Origin: Streptomyces albidoflavus
GTDB lineage: Bacteria > Actinomycetota > Actinomycetes > Streptomycetales > Streptomycetaceae
Direction of reading: 5' to 3'
Length of the DNA stretch: 64,000 bases
Assembly (NCBI RefSeq): GCF_000719955.1
Contig: NZ_JOII01000001.1
Span: 62,001-126,000, forward strand
How positions within the stretch are numbered: the first letter of the stretch is position 1; each line of letters begins with the position of its first letter. Shown here piece by piece: positions 16,890 through 24,454 of this stretch. Under the pieces are notes generated by a model. That model worked only from the letters and a program-made list of their open reading frames with translations. It had not been told where the DNA came from and made no database searches. A program made the position numbers and the translations under genes.

Positions 16890-18170
16890 TCACGGTCGTT
16901 CGCCCGCGTCCAGCAGGGCCGCCGCGGTGAACATCTCCACGCCGACGCGGATCGCCGACTCGTCGACGTCGAAGTCGCCGCGGTGGAGGTCGCGGGAGAC
17001 GGGGTCGCCGGGGCGGCGGACGCCGAGGCGGGCCATGGCGCCGGGGACGTGTTCGAGGTACCAGGAGAAGTCCTCGCCGCCGAGGCTCTGCTCGGTGCCC
17101 TCGACCGAGGCGGCGCCGCGGCGGGCCGCCATGGCGGTGTGGAGCAGCTCGGCGGCGGCGGGGTCGTTGACGACGGGCGGGACGCCGCGGATGTAGGTGA
17201 CCTCGGACTTGGCGCCGTACAGGGCGGCGATCTCGTCGATGGCGGAGTGGATCAGGTCGGGGGCGAGGCGCCAGGCGTCGAGGTCGAGGCAGCGGACCGT
17301 GCCGGAGAGTTCGGCGTGCTGCGGGATGACGTTGCAGGCGTGGCCGGAGTCGATGCGGCCCCAGGTGACGGCGAGCCCGGAGCGGGCGTCGACGCGGCGG
17401 GCGACCAGCGCGGGCACGTCGGTGACGACCTTGGCGGCGGCGGTGACCAGGTCGGTGGTGAGGTGCGGGCGGGCGGTGTGGCCGCCGGGGCCGTCGAGGG
17501 CGATCTCCAGCCGGTCGCAGGCGGAGGTGATGGGGCCGACGCGCAGGCCGATGCGGCCCGCGTCGACCTTGGGGTCGCAGTGGACGGCGAGGATGCGGCC
17601 GACGTCAGCCAGGACGCCGTTCTCGATGGCGTCGGCGGCGCCGCCGGGCAGCACCTCCTCGGCGGGCTGGAAGAGCAGCCGCACCGGGCGGGGCAGCTTG
17701 CCCTCGCGGTCCAGGGCGGCCAGCACGAGGCCGGCGCCGAGGACGGTGGTGGTGTGCACGTCGTGGCCGCAGGCGTGGGCGCGGTCCGGGACGGTGGAGC
17801 GGTACGGGGCGTCCGCCTTGGTGTCCGGGATGGGCAGCGCGTCGATGTCGGCGCGCAGCGCCAGCATGCCGCGCTCGTCGCCCTCGGCGCGGGTGCCGAT
17901 GTCGCAGATGAGGCCGGTCCCGGAGTCGAGGACGCGGGGGGCGAGGCCGGCCTGTTCCAGCCGGGTCTTGATGGCCAGCGTCGTCCGGAATTCCTGGTTG
18001 CCGAGCTCCGGGTGCATGTGCAGGTCGCGCCGGAAGGCGATCAGCTCCGCACAGAGCCGGTCGGGGAGCGCGCCGGCGAGCTCGATGGCGGCCGGTACGT
18101 CGGCGGCCTGGTCGCGGGCGGTCTCGGCAGGGGCAGGGGCACCGGGTTCGCGGGACATCAGTTGGTTCAC
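16890..18170 (-). CDS. M20 family metallopeptidase/amidohydrolase
   Basis: A 426-residue zinc hydrolase of the M20D (IAA-amino acid hydrolase/N-acyl-amino acid amidohydrolase) group. Metal and catalytic motifs are complete: FRRDLHMHPELGNQEFRT, ALRADIDALPI, HACGHDVHTT, LFQPAEEVLPGGA, HTARPHLTTDLV and LGGEDFSWYLEHVPG. It probably removes acyl or amide groups from amino acid conjugates in the cytoplasm. I place the start at GTG 18170, because TAACCT sits exactly seven bases upstream as in a leaderless promoter. The ATG at 18158 with AAGGTG before it is the alternative. It is adjacent to the glycopolymer locus but not obviously part of it. Confidence 0.92.
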   Translation of the reverse strand: MNQLMSREPGAPAPAETARDQAADVPAAIELAGALPDRLCAELIAFRRDLHMHPELGNQEFRTTLAIKTRLEQAGLAPRVLDSGTGLICDIGTRAEGDERGMLALRADIDALPIPDTKADAPYRSTVPDRAHACGHDVHTTTVLGAGLVLAALDREGKLPRPVRLLFQPAEEVLPGGAADAIENGVLADVGRILAVHCDPKVDAGRIGLRVGPITSACDRLEIALDGPGGHTARPHLTTDLVTAAAKVVTDVPALVARRVDARSGLAVTWGRIDSGHACNVIPQHAELSGTVRCLDLDAWRLAPDLIHSAIDEIAALYGAKSEVTYIRGVPPVVNDPAAAELLHTAMAARRGAASVEGTEQSLGGEDFSWYLEHVPGAMARLGVRRPGDPVSRDLHRGDFDVDESAIRVGVEMFTAAALLDAGERP

Positions 18171-18177
18171 CTTGGCA

Positions 18178-18183
18178 AGGTTA
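18178..18183 (-). promoter_or_regulatory. Leaderless -10 element of M20 gene
   Basis: TAACCT on the minus strand, seven bases before GTG 18170. Same hexamer and spacing as at the LAL gene; it supports GTG as start. Confidence 0.5.
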
Positions 18184-18469
18184 GGCCGCCGCGGGTGCCA
18201 ACTCACCATCGATCAACAAAACTTCAGCCGGAAAGACGTAAGAAAAACCGGCTCCGGATGATTGTCGTGCGGTCACAGAGGGTATGAAATTTGCTTTTGC
18301 CCGGCGTTCACCTGCGGTGATGGCGTTCTGTTCAAGCCATGGGGAGCGCCGGTGGGCCGGGCCGGATCGCACAGCCATCCGTCTCACCTGGTGGGCACCC
18401 GCGGCGGAACGGCCCGGTCGCCCGGGCCGTCAGGGGGCGTCTCATCGGTTCCGTCTCATGGATTCCGTC

Positions 18470-19618
18470 TCACGGGTTCAAGGGTACGGACGTGAGCCGG
18501 TGGGCGGCTCGCGCGCTGCTGGTGACCCCGGAGAGGAAGCCCTGGGCGCGCGGTGAGGCGTGGCCGGTCAGCCACTTGGGGTCGATGTCCAGGACGGCGA
18601 TCCGCACCCCGGTCCCGGCCAGCGCCAGGGGCAGGGTGTGCACCACGGTCGAGGGGAAGCTGAGCAGGGTGCGGCCGGTCGGGCCGCGCCGGGCTATCAG
18701 CTCCAGCGGCAGGTCGGGGCGGACCACCTCCAGGCCGGTGCCGTCGGTGAGGTGGCGCAGCTTGGCGGCGCTCTCCCGGCGGTGGGCGAAGTAGCGGGTG
18801 ACGCCGTGCGCGCGGACCAGGGCGTGCACGGCCTCGCGGTAGCGGTCCTCGTCGACGACGCCGGTCTCCACCAGCGAGGTCCCGACCAGGTCCGCCCCGC
18901 CGGTCAGCCGGGGCGGGCCGAAGCGGGCCCGGGTCCAGGCCAGCGTGTTGCGGGTGAGGGTGAGCCCCTCGGGCGCCGCGTCCACCGGCATCGCCGAGAA
19001 GACCTCGATGCGCGGGTTCCCCTCGCCGGGGGTGAGCCGGCGCCGGGCGGCGGCGGAGACCGGGGCGAGCAGCAGTTCGCGCGGGCCCCGGCGGCCGCCG
19101 CGCCGGTGCCAGCGGACCAGGCGCTCACCCCGGGCCAGCTGGGCGAGGAACTCCACGGTGGCCGTCCCGTCGTCCACCACGACCAGGTCGCGGGCGCGGC
19201 TGAGGGCGAGCAGCAGCTGCACGTAGCGGGAGAACGGGTCGCCGATGACGATCCGGGCCGCCGCCCGCAGCCGGGGCGCGAGGCCCCGGACGGTGGCCAG
19301 CGGTGCGGCCGTCCCGCCCCTGGCCTCCTCCCAGCGGACCTCGACGCCCTCGCCCCGGGCCAGCTCGGCCATGCGGCGGAGCTGGCCCCGGGACATCGGG
19401 TCGAGGGGGGAGAGGACGACCAGGGTGAGGCGGTCGGGGGCCTGCCCGGAGGCGTGGGCCCACTCCAGCACGTTGAGGAGCTGGACGGGGCTCTCCACGA
19501 AGGCCAGCGCCTCGTCCTCGCCCTGGGCGCGCCGGGCGGGCCCGCCGTAGGCGGGGTCCGGCGCGGGGTTCTGGGCCCCCGGGCGCCCGGGGCGGCGGTC
19601 AGACGGCGGCGGGCTCAC
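18470..19618 (-). CDS. GT52/sialyltransferase-like glycosyltransferase
   Basis: A 382-residue protein resembling the GT52/polysialyltransferase-type fold. Evidence is the N-terminal FVESPVQLLNVLEWA and VVVDDGTATVEFLAQLARGE, then the C-terminal YFAHRRESAAKLRHL (an HRRE-type motif) and TLLSFPSTVVHTLPLAL, where sialyltransferases of this type have an SS/ST pair for CMP binding. It probably transfers an activated nonulosonic acid in a cell-wall glycopolymer. It is last gene of a minus-strand operon and starts at GTG 19618 inside the end of the NeuB-like gene (20-base overlap). The donor sugar is inferred from neuA/neuB next door. Confidence 0.75.
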   Translation of the reverse strand: MSPPPSDRRPGRPGAQNPAPDPAYGGPARRAQGEDEALAFVESPVQLLNVLEWAHASGQAPDRLTLVVLSPLDPMSRGQLRRMAELARGEGVEVRWEEARGGTAAPLATVRGLAPRLRAAARIVIGDPFSRYVQLLLALSRARDLVVVDDGTATVEFLAQLARGERLVRWHRRGGRRGPRELLLAPVSAAARRRLTPGEGNPRIEVFSAMPVDAAPEGLTLTRNTLAWTRARFGPPRLTGGADLVGTSLVETGVVDEDRYREAVHALVRAHGVTRYFAHRRESAAKLRHLTDGTGLEVVRPDLPLELIARRGPTGRTLLSFPSTVVHTLPLALAGTGVRIAVLDIDPKWLTGHASPRAQGFLSGVTSSARAAHRLTSVPLNP

Positions 19619-20543
19619 GGCCGGCCTCGGCCTGGGCCTCGGCGACGACGCCGGGGACGCGGCGGAGCTTCTTCATCGGGCCCAGCTCCGACTCGTAGAC
19701 CTGCTTGACGCCGTCGCCCAGGGACTCCTCGATGGTGCGGATGTCGCGGACCAGGCGGGACAGGCCCTGGGGCTCGACGGAGGCGGCCTGGTCGGAGCCC
19801 CACATGGCGCGGTCGAGGGTGATGTGGCGCTCGACGAAGGCGGCGCCGAGGGCGACGGCGGCCAGCGTGGTCTGCAGGCCCGTCTCGTGGCCGGAGTAGC
19901 CGATCGGGACGTTGGGGTACTCGGCCTGGAGGGTGTGGATGACGCGCAGGTTCAGCTCCTCGGCCTTGGCCGGGTAGGTGGAGGTGGCGTGGCAGAGCAG
20001 GATGTTGTCGCTGCCGAGGACCTCGACCGCGTGCCGGATCTGGCGCGGGGTTGACATGCCGGTGGAGAGGATGATCGTGCGGCCGGTGGCGCGCAGGGCG
20101 CGCAGCAGCTCGTCGTCGGTGAGCGAGGCGGAGGCCACCTTGTGGGCGGGCACGTCGAACTTCTCCAGGAAGGCGACGGCCTCGGTGTCCCACGGGGAGG
20201 CGAACCAGTCGATGCCGCGCTTCTTGCAGTAGGCGTCGATGGCGCGGTACTCGTCCTCGCCGAACTCCACGCGGTGGCGGTAGTCGATGTAGGTCATGCG
20301 GCCCCAGGGGGTGTCGCGCTCGATGTCCCACTGGTCGCGCGGGGTGCAGATCTCCGGGGTGCGCTTCTGGAACTTGACCGCGTCGCAGCCGGCGTCGGCG
20401 GCGGCGTCGATGAGGGCGAGCGCGTTCTCCAGGTCGCCGTTGTGGTTGATGCCGATCTCGCCGGTGACGTAGACGGGCTGGCCGGGACCGGCGGTGCGGG
20501 TGCCGAGGGTGCGCAGGCGGGGGTTGGTGCTCTGGTTGCTCAT
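19599..20543 (-). CDS. NeuB-like nonulosonic acid (sialic/Kdn) synthase without SAF domain
   Basis: Condenses phosphoenolpyruvate with a mannose-type sugar to form a nine-carbon sialic-type acid. The 314 residues cover the TIM barrel only: YVTGEIGINHNGDLENALAL, AVKFQKRTPE, FASPWDTEAVAFLE, KVASASLTDDELLRALR, LSTGMSTPRQIRHAVE, LCHATSTYPA, IGYSGHETG and ERHITLDRAMWGSDQAAS. Standard NeuB enzymes are about 345 residues with a C-terminal antifreeze-like (SAF) domain closing over the partner active site; that domain is missing. With no NeuC epimerase nearby, and a HAD domain fused to NeuA, the product is more likely Kdn via a 9-phosphate than N-acetylneuraminate. Start ATG 20543 follows TGAGGA. Confidence 0.9.
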   Translation of the reverse strand: MSNQSTNPRLRTLGTRTAGPGQPVYVTGEIGINHNGDLENALALIDAAADAGCDAVKFQKRTPEICTPRDQWDIERDTPWGRMTYIDYRHRVEFGEDEYRAIDAYCKKRGIDWFASPWDTEAVAFLEKFDVPAHKVASASLTDDELLRALRATGRTIILSTGMSTPRQIRHAVEVLGSDNILLCHATSTYPAKAEELNLRVIHTLQAEYPNVPIGYSGHETGLQTTLAAVALGAAFVERHITLDRAMWGSDQAASVEPQGLSRLVRDIRTIEESLGDGVKQVYESELGPMKKLRRVPGVVAEAQAEAGREPAAV

Positions 20544-20600
20544 GGGTGGTTCCTCACATGGTGGGTCGGGTGTACGGGGTGGTCTGTGGGGTGAGCCGGG

Positions 20601-21821
20601 TCAGGGCCGGTGGGGGCTCTTGAGGTCGGGGCCGAGGAGCCAGGAGGCGATCTCCCGGACGGCGCCCCGGCCGCCTGGGGCGGTGGTCACCGCGCGGGCG
20701 GCGCGGCGTACCGGTTCGTGGGCACTGGCGACGGCGACGGGCCAGCCGGCCAGGGCGAAGCAGGGCAGGTCGTTGGCGTCGTTGCCGGCGTAGAGGACGC
20801 GGGCGGGGTCGACGCCCTGTTCGTCGCACCACTGCTTGAGCGCCTCGTCCTTGCGGTCGACGCCGTGCAGGACGGGGATGCGCAGCTTGCGGGCGCGGGC
20901 GGTGACGACCGGGTTCTGCTCGGTGGAGAGGATGAGCAGCGGGATGCCGGCGTCGCGCAGGGCGGCGATGCCGAGGCCGTCGCCGCGGTGGACGCTGACG
21001 CGTTCGCGGCCCTCGGCGTCGATCTGCACGGTGTCGTCGGTCTGGGTGCCGTCGAAGTCGAGGACGACCGCGTCCACGTCGCCGGGGCCGGGCCGGCGGG
21101 CGCCGGGGGCCTCGTTCCGGTCGAGGAGCGGGGCGAGGGCGCGGGCCCGCGCGAGGTCGTGCGGGTCGTCGATCTCCAGGACGCGGGCGGGGTCGGTGCG
21201 GACCAGCGCGGTGCGGCCGAAGAAGCGGTGGCGTACGGCGCGGAAGCCGTCGCCGCGCATCGCGTAGGCGGCGCCGGTCTCCAGCAGGTCCTCGGGCCGG
21301 TCCTGGCGGCGGGGCCGGTGGGCGGCGTCGTGGTTGACGCCGTGGCCGCTGCTCGGCGTGGCGCCGGTGGCGAGGTCCCGCCAGAGGAAGCCGTGGAAGT
21401 GCGCGGCGGTGACGGCCGTGTCGGCGCCTTCCAGGACCGCCGCGGTGACGCCGTCGACGTCGTCGGCGGTGAGGAAGGGGCTGGTGCACTGGACGAGGAG
21501 GACCACGTCGGCGAGGCGGCCGTGGCGGGCCTCGTCGGTGTCCAGCGCGTGCAGCACGGCGGCCTCGCTGGTGGCGGTGTCCCCGGAGAGCGGCGCGGGC
21601 CGCTCCACGGTGGTGGCCCCGGCGGCGCGGGCCGCCTCGGCGATCGCCGGGTCGTCGGTGGAGACCAACACCTCGCTGACGAGGCGGGCGGTGCGGCAGG
21701 CGTGCACGGCCCGGGCGACCAGCGGCACTCCGCCGACCTCGGCGAGGTTCTTGCCGGGCACGCCCTTGGAGCCGCCCCGGGCGGGGATGACGGCGAGGAC
21801 GCGGGGAGCGGGGTCGCGCAT
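20601..21821 (-). CDS. CMP-nonulosonate cytidylyltransferase fused to HAD phosphatase
   Basis: A 406-residue two-domain enzyme. Residues 1 to about 230 are NeuA-like: RVLAVIPARGGSKGVPGKNL (nucleotide binding), SEVLVSTDDPAIAEAA, LLVQCTSPFLTADDVD and EIDDPHDLARAR. Residues about 245-406 are a KdsC-like HAD domain with VVLDFDGTQTDD (nucleophile Asp and Asp+2), ILSTEQNPVV, HGVDRKDEALKQW and YAGNDANDLPC. The pair would dephosphorylate a nonulosonate 9-phosphate and activate it to the CMP-sugar, the domain order known from animal CMP-sialate synthetases. Start ATG 21821 has AAGGAG eight bases upstream. Middle gene of the glycopolymer operon. Confidence 0.92.
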   Translation of the reverse strand: MRDPAPRVLAVIPARGGSKGVPGKNLAEVGGVPLVARAVHACRTARLVSEVLVSTDDPAIAEAARAAGATTVERPAPLSGDTATSEAAVLHALDTDEARHGRLADVVLLVQCTSPFLTADDVDGVTAAVLEGADTAVTAAHFHGFLWRDLATGATPSSGHGVNHDAAHRPRRQDRPEDLLETGAAYAMRGDGFRAVRHRFFGRTALVRTDPARVLEIDDPHDLARARALAPLLDRNEAPGARRPGPGDVDAVVLDFDGTQTDDTVQIDAEGRERVSVHRGDGLGIAALRDAGIPLLILSTEQNPVVTARARKLRIPVLHGVDRKDEALKQWCDEQGVDPARVLYAGNDANDLPCFALAGWPVAVASAHEPVRRAARAVTTAPGGRGAVREIASWLLGPDLKSPHRP

Positions 21822-21871
21822 GGCGTCTCCTTGGGGATTCGGGCGTACGGGTCGGGGCCCGTCGGTGCCGG

Positions 21872-23236
21872 TCACAGCCGGCCCAGGCGGCGGACGAGGG
21901 GGGCGACGTTCTGGACGCCGTGCCGGTAGGCGGCGCGGGCGGCGCCGCGTACCGCGCCGTTGACGGCGGTGCGGGCCCGTCCGCGCAGCCCCTCGGCGGG
22001 GGCGGGGTCGAGGGCGCCGGGCAGCGGGGTGCCGTCGGGCGCGAGGTGGTGGCGGGCCAGCAGCCCGGGCAGGTAGCCGGGGGCGGTACGCGGGGTGTAG
22101 TACGGCGTGATCGGCGGCAGTTCCTCCGCCCCGGCCAGCTTCAGCAGGGCGGCGGTGCGGGCGCGGGCGGTGTCGAAGGCGCTCGCGTAGGCGGTGCCGG
22201 GGGCGACGCCGTTGCGGTCCTGCCAGGTGGGGTCGGCGACGGGGGTGTGGCCCTCGTCGAGCCGGTCGAAGGAGGTGAGGCAGCCGGAGCCGATGAAGTG
22301 GTGGTTGCCGAGCGCCTCGCGCACCCCGAGGTCGGTGAGGACCGCGGTGGGGATCGACCGGTGCAGCGACTCCAGGGCGGCCGTGGAGCTGACGGTGACC
22401 AGCAGGTCGGTGCGGTCCAGGACCTCGCCCATGTTGCCGTGGACCAGGCGGAAGTTCTCCGGCAGCGGTCCCCGGTCGCGGGCGAGCCGCTGGTAGGGGA
22501 TCTCCTCCAGGTGCGTGGTGTGCTCGCCGGGCTTGGAGCGCAGCTTGAGCAGCACCTCGCGGTCGGGGTGGGCGCGGGCGTGGCCGATGAGCCGGTCCAG
22601 CAGGTGGGCGCGGTCGGCGCGGCCGGCGGGCACCGAGGGCTGGGCGGCGAAGACCACCGTGTACGGGCGGTCGCCGGAATCGGCCGGGCGGTGCGGGGCG
22701 CCGCCGAGGAAGGGCAGCGCGGCCTCGGTGACGGCCGTGCTGTCGGCGCCGACGCCCTCGTAGACGGCGCGGAAGCGTTCGGCGTCGACGGCCGAGTTGG
22801 CGAGGACCAGGTCGGCGCCGTGGCGCAGCAGCAGGCCGTCGGCGAGCTTCTCGTAGACGACGCCGACGTAGCCGGTGACGACGACCGGGCGCACGCCGTG
22901 GTCCTGGCCGAGGCGGGCGAGGCCGTGCAGGGCGGCCTGGACGGCACCGCCGACCAGGGCGAGGACGACCAGGTCGTAGGGGGCGGCGTCGTCGGCGTGG
23001 CGGCGCCGCAGTTCCGCGAGGAAGCCGGCGAGGGGGACCTCGGCGAGGGCGTCGGGGCGCAGGCCGACCTCGGCGAGCTGCCGCTCGGTGGGGGTGGCCC
23101 GGCCGCGCAGCAGGTAGCCGTCGGTGGTGGCGCCCTCGGGGGCGAGCCGCCCGGCGGTGAGAGCACCCCATTTCCAGCGGGTGTCGGAATCCGCGAGAAC
23201 GGCGATGCGCGGGGTTCGGTGGTTGCTTGCTGGCAC
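21872..23236 (-). CDS. DUF6716 putative glycosyltransferase
   Basis: A 454-residue protein first in the minus-strand glycopolymer operon. The N-terminus RIAVLADSDTRWKWGALTAG and the later KLRSKPGEHTTH, RLVHGNMGEVLDRTDLLVTVSSTAALESLHRSIPTAVLTDLGVRE resemble GT-B-type transferases acting on sialic-like polymers; a Ser-Ser-Thr run sits where such enzymes bind the CMP-sugar. No signal peptide. I start it at GTG 23236: the hexamer TAACGT lies seven bases upstream, matching the divergent gene's promoter, so the message is probably leaderless. The function as transferase is inferred from fold impression and context. Confidence 0.8.
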   Translation of the reverse strand: MPASNHRTPRIAVLADSDTRWKWGALTAGRLAPEGATTDGYLLRGRATPTERQLAEVGLRPDALAEVPLAGFLAELRRRHADDAAPYDLVVLALVGGAVQAALHGLARLGQDHGVRPVVVTGYVGVVYEKLADGLLLRHGADLVLANSAVDAERFRAVYEGVGADSTAVTEAALPFLGGAPHRPADSGDRPYTVVFAAQPSVPAGRADRAHLLDRLIGHARAHPDREVLLKLRSKPGEHTTHLEEIPYQRLARDRGPLPENFRLVHGNMGEVLDRTDLLVTVSSTAALESLHRSIPTAVLTDLGVREALGNHHFIGSGCLTSFDRLDEGHTPVADPTWQDRNGVAPGTAYASAFDTARARTAALLKLAGAEELPPITPYYTPRTAPGYLPGLLARHHLAPDGTPLPGALDPAPAEGLRGRARTAVNGAVRGAARAAYRHGVQNVAPLVRRLGRL

Positions 23237-23243
23237 GTCGCCG

Positions 23244-23249
23244 ACGTTA
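23244..23249 (-). promoter_or_regulatory. Leaderless -10 element, minus-strand glycopolymer operon
   Basis: TAACGT on the minus strand, seven bases before GTG 23236. Its mirror partner TAGCGT lies 173 bases away, seven bases before the divergent GTG 23435. The region between holds two GGGTTAACA direct repeats (23291 and 23348) that could be shared regulator sites. Confidence 0.55.
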
Positions 23250-23421
23250 GGAAGGGTCGGCGCCAAAGGGCCCAACGGGACGGCAACAAAGGGTTAACAG
23301 CGCACCGACGAAAGGAATTGCCGGGCCCGGGGCGGAATTCAGCGAGGGGGTTAACAAGCTGTCCGCCCGGCGTTCACCTCGTGTACGCGAGGGCTTCGCG
23401 GAGCGGGCCTCGGACGCCCCT

Positions 23422-23427
23422 TAGCGT
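23422..23427 (+). promoter_or_regulatory. Leaderless -10 element of GT2 gene
   Basis: TAGCGT followed by seven bases and GTG 23435. Same geometry as the divergent operon, supporting both starts. Confidence 0.55.
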
Positions 23428-23434
23428 CGATTCC

Positions 23435-24454
23435 GTGGTCAAGCTCTCCGTCATCGTGCCGTTCTACAACGTGCGGCAATTCGCGCCCGACACTCTGCGC
23501 AGCCTGAAGGCGAACGCGCGGGACGATGTCGAATTCCTCCTGGTCGACGACTGTTCGTCGGACGGCACCCGGGACCTGCTGGAACGGGCCGTGGAGGAGG
23601 TGCCCGGCGCCGTGCTGCTCCCCCACGAGGCCAACGGCGGCCTCGCGACGGCCCGCAACACCGGCCTGGACGCGGCCCGCGGCACCTACCTGACGTTCCT
23701 GGACGGGGACGACTGGTACGCCCCCGGCTACTGCGGCCAACTCCTCGACGCCGCCGAGAGACTGGGGACGGACTTCGTCCGCGTCGACCACGTCCAGGTG
23801 ACGGGGAGGGCCCGCCAGATCCACCGGATGCCGCACGGCCGCCGCGAGGTGCCGCTGCGCCCCCTCGACGCGATCCTCCCCGCCGACCGCTCCACCTCGG
23901 TCGACTACCCGTACGCCTGGGCGGGGATCTACCACCGGCGGCTGCTCGACTCCGGCGTCCTGCGTTTCCGGGACGGACTGCGGACCGCCGAGGACCGCCC
24001 GTGGATCTGGCGGCTGCACCGCGAGGCGGAATCCTTCGCGGTGACCAGCCTTTACGGTGTTTTCTACCGGCGCGGGGTCTCCTCCTCCCTCACGCAGATC
24101 GGCGATGTCCGCCAGCTCGATTTCCTGCGCGCATTCGACCAGGTGGTCGAGGAGACGGCGGCGCACGACCAGGCGGCGGAACTCCTGCCGAAAGCCATTC
24201 GCACCTATTGCGCCGTGATGGCGCACCATCTGGAATCCATCGAAAGGTTCGAACCCGCCGTGGCCCGGACTCTGCGCACCGAGAGCGCGGCCGCCCTCGG
24301 GCGGCTGCCGCAGGACATCCTCCGCTCCACCCTGTCGGCCCTCGGCCCCGACCGCGCCGCCCGGCTCCGCCGCGTCCGGCGCCACCAGGCCCTGCGCCCC
24401 GGCGCCCCCGCCGCCGTCCCCGCCACCCGCGTCCACGAGGAGGCGGCCCGATGA
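23435..24454 (+). CDS. Family 2 glycosyltransferase of glycopolymer locus
   Basis: A 339-residue GT-A fold transferase. It shows the GT2 core: LSVIVPFYNVRQFAPDTLRSL, LLVDDCSSDGTRDLLE, NGGLATARNTGLDAARGTYL and the metal-binding FLDGDDWY. Further on, AEDRPWIWRLHREA is the ED..W catalytic-base region typical of this family. Start GTG 23435 is fixed by the leaderless promoter; a larger upstream reading frame exists but is antisense to the divergent gene. The stop overlaps the next start (ATGA). It probably adds a hexose or similar residue to the wall glycopolymer. Confidence 0.9.
   Translation: MVKLSVIVPFYNVRQFAPDTLRSLKANARDDVEFLLVDDCSSDGTRDLLERAVEEVPGAVLLPHEANGGLATARNTGLDAARGTYLTFLDGDDWYAPGYCGQLLDAAERLGTDFVRVDHVQVTGRARQIHRMPHGRREVPLRPLDAILPADRSTSVDYPYAWAGIYHRRLLDSGVLRFRDGLRTAEDRPWIWRLHREAESFAVTSLYGVFYRRGVSSSLTQIGDVRQLDFLRAFDQVVEETAAHDQAAELLPKAIRTYCAVMAHHLESIERFEPAVARTLRTESAAALGRLPQDILRSTLSALGPDRAARLRRVRRHQALRPGAPAAVPATRVHEEAAR

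Noticed and set aside
20601..23171. 856-codon frame fusing a DUF6716-region reading with NeuA
   Set aside because: Only the part from 21821 encodes NeuA-HAD; the first 450 codons are Arg/Pro-rich out-of-frame reading of the DUF6716 gene. AAGGAG before 21821 fixes the start.
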